A DNA stretch of 34,768 bases from Ramicandelaber brevisporus (taxonomy: Eukaryota > Kickxellomycota > Ramicandelaberales > Ramicandelaberaceae). The position numbers and the translations under genes are program-made. Shown here in pieces: positions 8,332-16,476 of this stretch. The stretch lies in assembly GCA_025201865.1 (NCBI GenBank), contig MU602815.1, positions 12,179 through 46,946 of the forward strand, given 5' to 3'. A model generated the notes under the pieces. That model did not search any database and was not told the origin of the DNA. It saw only the letters and a list, made by a program, of their open reading frames with translations. Each line of letters starts with the position of its first letter. The stretch's first letter is position 1.

Positions 8332-8940
8332 TTACAATACTGTGCACAATCGCCGCTTTGTTCCCATTCTGCTTGCATGGAAGATTCGATTTGGGTCGCC
8401 GTGCATGCTGCCGCCAGCACCGGGATATCTGCCTGAACGTTGTGCTCTGATCATGCGCACTACTGAGAAGAATGCGTGTTCGACATTGATGCATTCCTTG
8501 GCGGATGTCTCCACAAACTCGCACGACAATCTGCGTGCCATCGCGTAGCCCTCGGCTTGGGAAACCTCGCGCTCGTGCAGCTTGTCGCATTTATTGCCCA
8601 CCAAAATCAGCGGAACGTAGTCCGCATCTTTGACACGCATGATTTGGTCACGGAATCTGGTCAATCGCTCAAATGTTGACCGGGCAGTGATCGAATAAAC
8701 AAGCAGGAAACCCTCTCCTTCACGGAACCATTGGTCGCGCAGCGCAGAATATTCTTCTTGTCCAGCCGTGTCCAGCACTTCGAGAATGCATGGCTCGCCA
8801 TCAATGACCACCTGGCGACGGTAACTGTCTTCAATAGTTGGATCATATGTCTCCACAAAGTGATTGAGACACATTTGGATTGTTAGCGCAGTTTTACCAA
8901 CCGCACCGTCACCCACAATTACAAGCTTGTAGAATATCAT
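8332..8940 (-). CDS. ras2: Ras2-type small GTPase
   Basis: 202 residues with all Ras G-boxes: P-loop GDGAVGKT (10-17), switch I YDPTIEDSY (32-40), DTAGQEEYS (57-65, with Gln61), NKCDK (116-120) and ETSAK. The GDG.VGKTALTIQ start, 'CLNHFVETYDPTIEDSY' and 'LEVLDTAGQEEYSALRDQW' match the fungal Ras2 class, which acts at the plasma membrane in morphogenesis and cAMP/MAPK signalling, rather than the Ras1 class. The C-terminus ends CTVL, a CaaX box with Leu last, which favours geranylgeranylation; the preceding 'GTKRRL' is a short basic patch. The residue at the Gly13 position is Ala. The start is the ATG at 8940, immediately before the canonical core. It diverges from PAF1 across a 2.8 kb gap. Confidence 0.93.
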   Translation of the reverse strand: MIFYKLVIVGDGAVGKTALTIQMCLNHFVETYDPTIEDSYRRQVVIDGEPCILEVLDTAGQEEYSALRDQWFREGEGFLLVYSITARSTFERLTRFRDQIMRVKDADYVPLILVGNKCDKLHEREVSQAEGYAMARRLSCEFVETSAKECINVEHAFFSVVRMIRAQRSGRYPGAGGSMHGDPNRIFHASRMGTKRRLCTVL

Positions 8941-9657
8941 TGGTGTCTTTGGAGTGTCTGGAGATTGCTAGATGATGGCGCTACTGAATGATGCTGATAC
9001 TGCAGTAGCTGCTGTTTTTGCCGTGCTTGACGTGTTTGACCTGTTGCTGACGATGGTTCAGTGCTGCAGTGACAGTTGTAGCTTGAGTGTTGTAAACTAC
9101 AGTTGCTGGAATTGATGACAGAAAGAATGAGGGAGAATGAAAGATAGAGAGAGAGCAAGAGGATGCTGGAGCGCGAGCCACGGATCAAACGACGCAAGAA
9201 GCAAAGCGCGAGGCACAGTATGGCGACTCTCTGTGTATAGCTCTGTGACGATAATGAACACGCGTTTTACTGAACCGGCCCAAGTGCTGAGATGATGCAG
9301 TATAAAAAATTTTTGGACTGAAATGATTGGTCGGACGGAGTTACTACCAAAAACGGAAGCGCCACCTCGTACACTTGTTAATTCACTACCAAATCGGCAA
9401 ACCAGAAAATGACTCTCTTGTTCGCTGCTGTTGTTTTTTTGCGGTTTCCAAAAGAAAAAAGCCTGTTGCGAATACCACTGCTAATACCGCTGCTGCTATT
9501 GCAAGATTTCTGACACAATTTTCACCAGAGGACACTCACACGTGAGATACTGCTGCAGATGAAGCTGTGAAAGTGGAATACACACTCGGCGAGCTCTCTT
9601 TCTCTCACACACTAGGGTACAGCAGGAGTAAGAGTAGGAGGAGCAAGAGGAGGAGGA

Positions 9658-9719
9658 GGTAGTTGTAGTTGTAGTTGTAGCGGCGGTGGTTGTGGTGCTG
9701 GTGCTGGTGCTGGTGCTGG
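9658..9719. repeat. Hexamer repeats (GTAGTT)n and (GGTGCT)n
   Basis: Two adjacent hexamer runs of about four units each are separated by a GGCGGTGG spacer. Confidence 0.8.
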
Positions 9720-10303
9720 AGGGAGGGGGATGGCGTTTACGGGGCAGCACTCTTTGACAATTTGCTGTGGAGGAGACTTTTGCTAGTCTGGGGAACCACG
9801 TTCGGATACAGCTGACACTAAACTTGGTAAAGCTGTATGCAGAATACTCTCAAATTGATTCACTCGCTGACGACGGTCTGGTGCACTCTGCTGCAGGTGG
9901 AGAGGAGCTGGCACGGACTGGAGAGCAAGAGAGCAAAAGAGAGAGAGAGCAAAAGAGAGCGAGAGAGAGCGCTAACAAACACAGAATCAATGGAAGATTG
10001 AGTAGCGATGAAGTGAGGAGGGAAGGTGAAAAGAGGTGAAAAGAGGGCAAGCTCACGAGAGGTTTCTGAAAAAACAATAAAGCCACACTCACGAAATACC
10101 CGATAAACCGAAACGCGTGCGTAACTGCAGCAGACTAGACTACTGTTGCTGCTGTTGTTGTTGCCGTCGTTTGTCGTTTGTTGTTTGTCTGTCTCTCGTT
10201 TGTGCTGATTGAGGGCACAGAATGGCGATGAGTGGAAACAAAAATGAAAAAAGAAAGAGAGAAAGAAAGAAAGAGCAAGCAAGCAAGCTGCCAAAGTAGA
10301 AAC

Positions 10304-10338
10304 AGAAGGCAGAAGGCAGAAGGCAGAAGGCAGAAGCA
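10304..10338. repeat. Heptamer repeat (AGAAGGC)n
   Basis: Nearly five tandem copies of a 7-bp unit. Confidence 0.85.
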
Positions 10339-10478
10339 GATTGAGTGAACAAAAGAAAGTTTGGAGAAGAAAAAAATAGAAAGTGCCAAGATGGAATAAG
10401 AAACACGCGCGACCAGGCTAGTCGAGAACACACCAGCCACACACACTACTCACTCTGTCGTTCACTCGTTCACTCTGT

Positions 10479-10507
10479 CACTCACTCACTCACTCACTCA
10501 CTCACTC
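10479..10507. repeat. CACT tetranucleotide microsatellite
   Basis: About seven perfect CACT units, preceded by degenerate TCACTCTGT copies from about 10450. Confidence 0.85.
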
Positions 10508-10593
10508 TCTGCTGGAAGAAAGTGAACGAAACAAAAACAAAACCCAAAAATAGGAGTTTGGTGGAGTCCCGAGCGCACACTTGATGAACAGGG

Positions 10594-10832
10594 AAATGAA
10601 TGAATGAAGGAATGAATGGAGGAATGAATGAAGGAATGAAAGAACGAAGGAATGATGGAAGTGCCCCAAGCCAAATTACACTCAGTGAAGGGGGAAAGGG
10701 AAGTGTAATTCAGTGTAGGAGCAACAGTAGTTGTAGTAACACGATAGCTTCAATGATATCCGGATGACGCCGAATGAATGGATCAATGGATGAATGGATG
10801 AATGGATCAATGGATCAATGGATCAATGAATG
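10594..10832. repeat. GAAT/GGAT-type tetranucleotide repeat blocks
   Basis: Two imperfect tetranucleotide arrays (10594-10650 and 10772-10832) built from GAATGAATG, GGAATGAATG and ATGGATCA variants. Non-repetitive sequence separates them. Confidence 0.75.
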
Positions 10833-11750
10833 AGTTTGATTATTAAAATGAAAAAGGAGGATGGGTGAAAGAATGAATCGTGCAAGGAAAGAGCAGGGCA
10901 GGCGCGATACCGGAACGGTTGAAGACGATTCAGTTGCTGCTGACACAGGTGACGATTTGCTTGCGTTGGGACTGTAAACAGTAGCAGAAAGAGCGAGAGA
11001 TACGAGAAATGCAGCCTCAATTCACGATTTACCAATATTTGATCCGTCCGGGTCACAGATACCTCATATACCCCATCTTTTTTGTTTTTTTGTTCCTCTT
11101 ATTCTTCTTCTTCTTCGCGCGCGCGAGCACTCAGATGTGTAGACGCATACATTGAGTGCAAACTCTGGCCATTCAGAAACTGGCCGCGTTAACGCGAGAG
11201 GGAAATGTGCCCGAGCATCTATGTCTCCGCTTTGCCTCTGTGTTGCTGTTTCTTCTCTTTCTGTTATACAGAACCCAGAAAAGCGCGTCCCGGAACCAAC
11301 ATGGAGCAAATCACAGAAGGGCCTTAATCTCGTAAGCGATCGAATCATATCCCGCGCAACCCACAATCCCAATTTGGGCACGGCCTGGGGTGAAGAGGTG
11401 TGTTTCACGACTTCGGAGATATACAAAATCGAACTAAGCAATTAGTGCAGCTCTGTGCAACCATGCCGGCAGTCGGTCAGAGATGCAGATGGCTAGCCGC
11501 ACTGCCGGCGATGGCAGCAACGTGTACATCAGCTTGTCCACTAACATACAAACACGAAAAATATGCAATAATATCAAGAAGTTGCAAACACACATTCACA
11601 CATGCACGCACACACGAGTGCACATGTTGAAGATTCAATTGGGTGAGTGAATGCGAGTGGTGTGAATGTGTGTGCATTTTCTTGGAGAAAATTTATCTCA
11701 CCGAGTGCAAGAAGAAACAATACAAAAACAAAAACAAAAAACAGCACTCG

Positions 11751-13223
11751 ATGAGCTCAAATCAGCCAGCGCGACCAAAGCCGTCGGCATCGTCCTCTTC
11801 GCACCACAGATCGAGCGGCAGCAGCGGCAGCAGTAGTCACCGCCATCATTCCAGCAGCAGCGGCAGTGGTGCAGGAGCGGCAAGCAGCAGCAGCAGCAGT
11901 GGATCGAACTTTGCATGGAAAGTGCGCTATACCAATCCCCTTCCGCCGCCGCCTGTTCCGCCAAAGCTCGTCCCTGTGCCCTCTCTTGGCAGCCATACAT
12001 CCGATGCACGTTTGGCACGCTACGTTCACGGCGCAACTGCTCAGTCTCAGCCATTCCCTCCGTACATCGATGCTGATTTAGGCGCACCCATCGATCTGGT
12101 TCAGCTCGGTGTATTCGACAAGCAGCACGATCCAGTACTGGCATCCGGCGTGGCAATTCCACTCGATCCACTGGACGAGTTCCTGCTGACACCGCCGCTG
12201 GCTCCGGGTGCACAGGCTGCTTCAGCTGAGATTGCTCGGAACGCCAACTTCCTGGTGAAGAACCCATTGGGTTCACCTGGACAGTCAGCATCACCAAGTA
12301 TCAGACCAGCGATATCTGCACATGGTGCTGCTGGTGCTGTGAAACCAGCTCAGGTTCGCAACGGTTCAGTTGGTCCTGGTGCTGTGAGCACTCAAGGAGG
12401 TTTGGCTGCAGAAAACGACCCGAATGCGCCATCGGCGGCTGTGCTTGGATTTGACAGATCAATCACAAGCCAGATGGAGCTCATCAGCGAGTCATTTGAG
12501 AAATCGGCCAGAGTGGTTCCAGATCCACGCATCCGTCATCCAACGAACGCGAAGGTGCACGCAGTCGAAGTTTACGACATCTTCTTCCACGATCCAGCGG
12601 CTAACTCTACCGGAGAGGATGCCAGTGCTGGCGGGGCTGGCTTGACATTGCTCGATTTGCAGTGGCTACCTGATTTGCGTCCACTGGTCAAGGGCTCATC
12701 AGCCAGCAGCTCAACCTTGTCTGACCAAAATGCGACAACAGCGATCACATCAAACTCATTCTTCCGGCCATTTGTGCCGCCAAAGAATGCTGGCCCGGAA
12801 GTGGAGCGATTTGTATCAATGTATGTGCCATCCGACATGAACTCTGTGCAGGACATGCAGAAGCTTACAAATGCCACCAAGCCTTCAGCAGCTGATGCCG
12901 AGTCTGCAGAGCCTCAATCATCATTTGGCATGGCACACGTTGGTGATTATCACATGGAAAATGTCACCGTTGCACCAGGTACAGCTGTTCTTACTCTACG
13001 CAAGACACAGCAGCAGTCTCAAACCCAGCCACAGACGCAAACCCAGACACAGTCGCAGCGACCAGGTATGCCTGCGCGCAAGATTCCAATTAGAGGCAAG
13101 GGACTTGTAACTCCAATCAAGTATCAACTTCGACTGAATCGCCTGAGGGGTCAATACGTCGACCCAATACATCGCGACCCATACAGACCAAAGGTTCTCG
13201 ACATTGACATCCTTAAAAGCTAG
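11751..13223 (+). CDS. PAF1: RNA polymerase II-associated factor 1 (PAF1 complex subunit)
   Basis: 490 residues. A low-complexity Ser/His/Gly N-terminus (1-52) is followed by the hallmark Paf1 start, 'FAWKVRYTNPLPPPPVPPKLVP' in the region 54-75. Next come 'YIDADLGAPIDLVQLGVFD' (105-123) and the 'RHPTNAKVHAVEVYDIFFHD' region with 'LLDLQWLPDLRP'. The C-terminal half includes 'FVSMYVPSD', a QT-rich run and 'DPIHRDPYRPKVLDIDILKS' at the end. Paf1 is a core subunit of the Paf1 complex, which travels with RNA polymerase II and promotes elongation and histone marks. The ATG at 11751 was chosen because the 36 upstream codons begin at a GTG and are unlike coding sequence. The last 411 bp are duplicated after an N gap; see 13237-13647. 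Confidence 0.92.
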   Translation: MSSNQPARPKPSASSSSHHRSSGSSGSSSHRHHSSSSGSGAGAASSSSSSGSNFAWKVRYTNPLPPPPVPPKLVPVPSLGSHTSDARLARYVHGATAQSQPFPPYIDADLGAPIDLVQLGVFDKQHDPVLASGVAIPLDPLDEFLLTPPLAPGAQAASAEIARNANFLVKNPLGSPGQSASPSIRPAISAHGAAGAVKPAQVRNGSVGPGAVSTQGGLAAENDPNAPSAAVLGFDRSITSQMELISESFEKSARVVPDPRIRHPTNAKVHAVEVYDIFFHDPAANSTGEDASAGGAGLTLLDLQWLPDLRPLVKGSSASSSTLSDQNATTAITSNSFFRPFVPPKNAGPEVERFVSMYVPSDMNSVQDMQKLTNATKPSAADAESAEPQSSFGMAHVGDYHMENVTVAPGTAVLTLRKTQQQSQTQPQTQTQTQSQRPGMPARKIPIRGKGLVTPIKYQLRLNRLRGQYVDPIHRDPYRPKVLDIDILKS

Positions 13224-13226
13224 GCG

Positions 13227-13236
13227 NNNNNNNNNN
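13227..13236. other. Assembly gap (10 N)
   Basis: Ten Ns sit three bases after the PAF1 stop, between two near-identical 411-bp segments. This marks a contig join. Confidence 0.99.
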
Positions 13237-13647
13237 TCAATGTATGTGCCATCCGACATGAACTCTGTACAGGACATGCAGAAGCTCACAAATGCCACCA
13301 AGCCTTCAGCAGCTGATGCCGAGTCTGCAGAGCCTCAATCATCATTTGGCATGGCACACGTTGGTGATTATCACATGGAAAATGTCACCGTTGCACCAGG
13401 TACAGCTGTTCTTACTCTACGCAAGACACAGCAGCAGTCTCAAACCCAGCCACAGACGCAAACCCAGACACAGTCGCAGCGACCAGGTATGCCTGCGCGC
13501 AAGATTCCAATTAGAGGCAAGGGACTTGTAACTCCAATCAAGTATCAACTTCGACTGAATCGCCTGAGGGGTCAATACGTCGACCCAATACATCGCGACC
13601 CATACAGACCAAAGGTTCTCGACATTGACATCCTTAAAAGCTAGGCG
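13237..13647 (+). pseudogene. Duplicate copy of the PAF1 3' end (probable assembly artefact)
   Basis: These 411 bp repeat 12816-13226 with only two substitutions (12848 G to 13269 A, 12866 T to 13287 C), both at third codon positions and silent. The copy starts exactly after the N run and continues into unique 3' flank, while the first copy ends exactly at the N run. That is the signature of two overlapping contigs joined without merging, probably because they represent different alleles. It has no start codon and should not be read as a gene or as a 146-residue protein across the gap. Confidence 0.93.
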
Positions 13648-13963
13648 CCATCTTTTATTACCATCATTGTCATTATCATTGTTTTGTCTTTCTTCCTTTG
13701 TTTCTTTGTTTGTTTAAAAGTGCCTAGTTTATGTACTGTACTCTCAAATGACAGCCTCAAAGAGCGTGAGAGTCTTTCGTTTCCAACAGTAGAGACAGAT
13801 CGCAAATAAACAAACAACTCCAAGCAAAACTCACCCTTTTTCACCACAAACGACGAACCACTACCACTCAATCGCACACACAAACACTCTCTCACACACT
13901 TACAAACAACGATACAAACAACAACAACAACGCGTGCGCATACATATACAAACGCGCAAATAG
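13648..13963 (+). promoter_or_regulatory. PAF1 3' flank and spg1 upstream region
   Basis: The first half is T-rich sequence after the PAF1 stop. The second half (about 13840-13960) is a C/A-rich leader-like stretch with CACA and CAACAA runs leading to the spg1 ATG. No further gene is seen. Confidence 0.5.
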
Positions 13964-14596
13964 ATGACTGACCAACAGCAACAACACCAGCAACAGCAAC
14001 CACAGCAAGAGCAGCAAGCTGTGGTTCTCAAAGTGTCACTAATTGGCGATCAGGATATTGGGAAAACCTGTCTGATGATCAAGTATGTTGATGGAGAGTT
14101 TACGCCTGGCTATGTTCCTACACTCGGCGTCAACTTTATGGACAAGACCATCCACCTGCGCCAGCATCCAATCACGTTTACAGTCTGGGATCTCGGCGGC
14201 CAGCGTGAGTTCGTTTCCATGCTTCCCCTGGTGTGCTCGGATGCCATTGCCATGCTCTTCATGTTTGATTTGAGCAATCCATCGTCTCTCAACTCAATCC
14301 GAGAATGGTACCGCCAAGCACGTGGATTTAATCGGACGGCGATTCCGTTACTGGTGGGCACCAAGTATGACGAGTACACGAGGTTGACGGTTGAAGATCA
14401 GGATGAAATCTCAAGACAGGCCAAAAAGTATGCAAAGGCAATGAATGCGTCGTTGGTGTTTTGCTCCAGTGCCAGCTCGATTAATATTCAGGCGATATTC
14501 AAGATTATCGTGGCAAAGGCGTTTAATCTGGATTGCCGGCTAAAGGAGATTACCGAGGATGGCGAGCCGCTGCTGATGTACAAGGATGCTAATTAG
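13964..14596 (+). CDS. spg1: Septum-promoting GTPase Spg1/Tem1
   Basis: 210 residues. After a Gln-rich N-terminal tail (1-18) the whole chain follows Spg1/Tem1, the Ras-superfamily switch of the septation initiation and mitotic exit networks at the spindle pole body. G1 is GDQDIGKT (28-35), 'TLGVNFMDKTI' is the switch I region (53-63), and WDLGGQREFVSMLP (75-88) has the family's DLGGQ in place of DTAGQ. 'FMFDLSNPSSLNSIREWYRQARGFN' (99-123, given in part) is highly characteristic, and G4 is TKYD (133-136). There is no C-terminal prenylation Cys, as expected for this family. It converges on the HAUS3-like gene. Confidence 0.95.
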   Translation: MTDQQQQHQQQQPQQEQQAVVLKVSLIGDQDIGKTCLMIKYVDGEFTPGYVPTLGVNFMDKTIHLRQHPITFTVWDLGGQREFVSMLPLVCSDAIAMLFMFDLSNPSSLNSIREWYRQARGFNRTAIPLLVGTKYDEYTRLTVEDQDEISRQAKKYAKAMNASLVFCSSASSINIQAIFKIIVAKAFNLDCRLKEITEDGEPLLMYKDAN

Positions 14597-14959
14597 CAAC
14601 ATTGTATCAATCATAGTTGCACGCGCTCCACTCTAATTCTAATTCTTTCGTTAATTGAGCAAATCTACATTGCACTAATTTGAATACTAAAAAGTATCTG
14701 TCTCGAGAATCTGGCTGTAAGCATTCATGAGAATCATTCGCATACATGTTATGGTTAGGAAAGAAATTAGATACTCGGGATAAATCCAAGTAACCTTATG
14801 GTGTCTCGATTATTGCGAGACAGATGGTTAATACTGGTGAGGGGGGCTGTGCTATTATCAATCGCATTAATAGCTGTGATCACCACTTTCTCAGCTTAAT
14901 TGGCTGTGGGGCAGTCAGTGGCAATCAAACTAACATTCTTAATCAACCAACTATTATTA
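14597..14959. other. Convergent intergenic region, spg1 / HAUS3-like
   Basis: AT-rich 3' flanks. It contains a perfect small hairpin at 14802-14822 (TGTCTCG arms, seven-base loop) and a 10-bp inverted repeat, ATCTGTCTCG at 14696-14705 with its complement at 14816-14825. No gene is seen. Confidence 0.5.
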
Positions 14960-16381
14960 CTATAGAGATTCTAATTTAGACTTCATGAACGAGTCGATTT
15001 TAGAGAGAGTTGTTGCATCGGATATCATGCTTCGCAAATTAGTTGCACTCGATTTGAGTTCCGTGCACTTGTCGTCAATCTGCGGATTAAAGTTGATGCG
15101 AGCAAGCTGCTCAACTTGATTTGCCAGTGACTCAATCTCTGCAGTCATGGTATCCAAATTCGATTCTTGTGTAAGCTGTTGCTTCTGAGTGAGACTCTGC
15201 CGAAGATCATCGATGATTGCTTCCGCTGCATTCAAACTGCTACTCACATCACCACCATGCTCAACGGTAAGCAGCTTTGAATCCATCAGTCTCCTTGAAT
15301 CTCGGATAATCTCATTCTTCGCATCCATCGCATTTCGTGATTCTTGCGCTGACCCAATTCGCTCGTTGATTGTATCCGTGACTTGTTGCAATAAACTGCC
15401 GACATCCTGCATCTGATCCAATTCCAGTTGGCACGATTGATGCTGAATGATGACAATTGCCAACAAGTTTGCAACTTCTTTTAGAACAACTTCGATGCAT
15501 TCCGCGTACATTTCAGCCTGTGCAGCCTTCAAGTGATCAATCGCTATCTGCAGCGACAGTAAATCCTCAGCTGAAAACGTGTTGACATGTCCTGTGGCCA
15601 TTACATTCGCCTTTTGTAACAGTGAAGGCACATTATTGACGCCGTGGCTCTTCAACAATGAAGGCAAAGCTGGATCATTGGTGCCAGATACCACGCCAGC
15701 TTGAGTAATCAGCTGTTTGCAGAGTTGTCGAAGCAGTGTCAAATGCTCGTCATAGCCAGTATCAACCTTTTCGTTATGAGCAGTATTGTGCGCAAACAGA
15801 CCGAGATATGCAGGATCGTCGAGCAGTTGAACCAAGCCAGTGACTTTGTCAGCAATTGATGCCAGTGCTTGATCCATGTCAATATCCAGCCCGACTTTGG
15901 CATCTTCGTACGCTTGATTCAATCGCAAATTGGCTGCTTGCTCGAGAGCGTCCAACTCTGCTAGATATGATTGCTGGTCTGCAATTGTCTGTTCAGTGCT
16001 GGATAAATGAGTCGTAAGAAGAGAAGAATGCCGTTCGAGCATTGAGATGTGTTGCTGATGTGACCGAATCTGTTGTTGAAGTTCCTTGGCCGATATCAGT
16101 CCAGTTGAAGATGTCGTTGAATGGCCATACTCAGCGGAAGATGCGTCTGATGGTGAAGGCAGTGTCCTGGGAAGCTCGCTTCGTGCAAGAGCACTCTCTT
16201 CAACGGACACATTCTCAACTAGCCAGGCAATAAAGTCGCCAGAGATGCCAGGCTGTTGAAAAGCCCATTCAACTTGCTCTGCAGTCAGCTGCTGGTCCGG
16301 ATAGTCAAGATGACTAAGGAGCGTAACGTAGCGACTGGCGAGACTGCGCGATCGCTCAAGGAAGCTATTGCTTGGTGTCAT
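14960..16381 (-). CDS. HAUS3: HAUS augmin-like complex subunit 3 homologue
   Basis: 473 residues, mostly coiled coil. The N-terminal 65 or so residues match the HAUS3 N-terminal domain in pattern: 'LLSHLDYP' then 'LTAEQVEWAFQQP', 'DFIAWLVENVS' (51-61) and 'ESALARSEL' (62-70, approximately), the counterpart of the 'DWLF...FL.WFCGNV....VLS..EL' arrangement in animal HAUS3. It then continues into 'ISAKELQQQI', where the long helices begin. Helical heptad-rich stretches cover about 95-150, 275-345 and 345-470. Augmin recruits gamma-tubulin to spindle microtubules for branching nucleation. The call rests on N-terminal pattern and overall architecture, not on a catalytic motif. Its ATG lies 95 bp from the ATG of a divergent F-box gene. 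Confidence 0.7.
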   Translation of the reverse strand: MTPSNSFLERSRSLASRYVTLLSHLDYPDQQLTAEQVEWAFQQPGISGDFIAWLVENVSVEESALARSELPRTLPSPSDASSAEYGHSTTSSTGLISAKELQQQIRSHQQHISMLERHSSLLTTHLSSTEQTIADQQSYLAELDALEQAANLRLNQAYEDAKVGLDIDMDQALASIADKVTGLVQLLDDPAYLGLFAHNTAHNEKVDTGYDEHLTLLRQLCKQLITQAGVVSGTNDPALPSLLKSHGVNNVPSLLQKANVMATGHVNTFSAEDLLSLQIAIDHLKAAQAEMYAECIEVVLKEVANLLAIVIIQHQSCQLELDQMQDVGSLLQQVTDTINERIGSAQESRNAMDAKNEIIRDSRRLMDSKLLTVEHGGDVSSSLNAAEAIIDDLRQSLTQKQQLTQESNLDTMTAEIESLANQVEQLARINFNPQIDDKCTELKSSATNLRSMISDATTLSKIDSFMKSKLESL

Positions 16382-16476
16382 TCTTGTTTGTGTTGTTTGC
16401 TATTTGTGTTGTTTGTGTATTGTCTACTACTGTTTACCAATCGAGAAAACACCAAAGTCTTGAAGATTGTGTCACA
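16382..16476. promoter_or_regulatory. 95-bp shared upstream region of two divergent genes
   Basis: The HAUS3-like ATG (16381, minus) and the F-box ATG (16477, plus) face away from each other. Both promoters must lie in these 95 bp or inside the neighbouring coding sequence. The stretch is T- and TTG-rich, with no TATA box on either strand. Confidence 0.5.

Larger units (their letters stand above)
8941..11750. other. 2.8 kb microsatellite-rich divergent intergenic region
   Basis: It lies between the divergent ras2 and PAF1 genes. Short open frames on both strands are low-complexity, start with TTG or GTG, and show no domain, so no gene is called. It has many simple repeats: GTAGTT and GGTGCT hexamers (about 9658-9719), GA/GAGC tracts (about 9921-9972), a GCAGAAG heptamer (10304-10338), CACT (10479-10507), GAAT (10594-10650) and ATGGATCA-like units (10772-10832). 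11060-11640 is less repetitive but also yields nothing recognisable. No tRNA or 5S-like sequence was seen. Confidence 0.55.

Noticed and set aside
8937-9197. Minus-strand frame overlapping the ras2 start by an ATGA arrangement
   Set aside because: It has no ATG (starts at TTG), is low-complexity Ser/Leu/Gln, and is probably ras2 5' leader.
9921-9972. GAGA-rich tract as a GAGA-factor element
   Set aside because: It is one of many simple repeats in this gap; fungi have no established GAGA-factor system to support the call.
13204-13644. 146-residue frame crossing the N gap
   Set aside because: The gap length is arbitrary, so the joined frame is meaningless; it is the duplicated PAF1 3' end.
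13930-13935. ACGCGT (MluI cell-cycle box) 29 bp before spg1
   Set aside because: ACGCGT occurs several times in the window at about the chance rate, including in unrelated places, so one copy is not evidence for MBF control.
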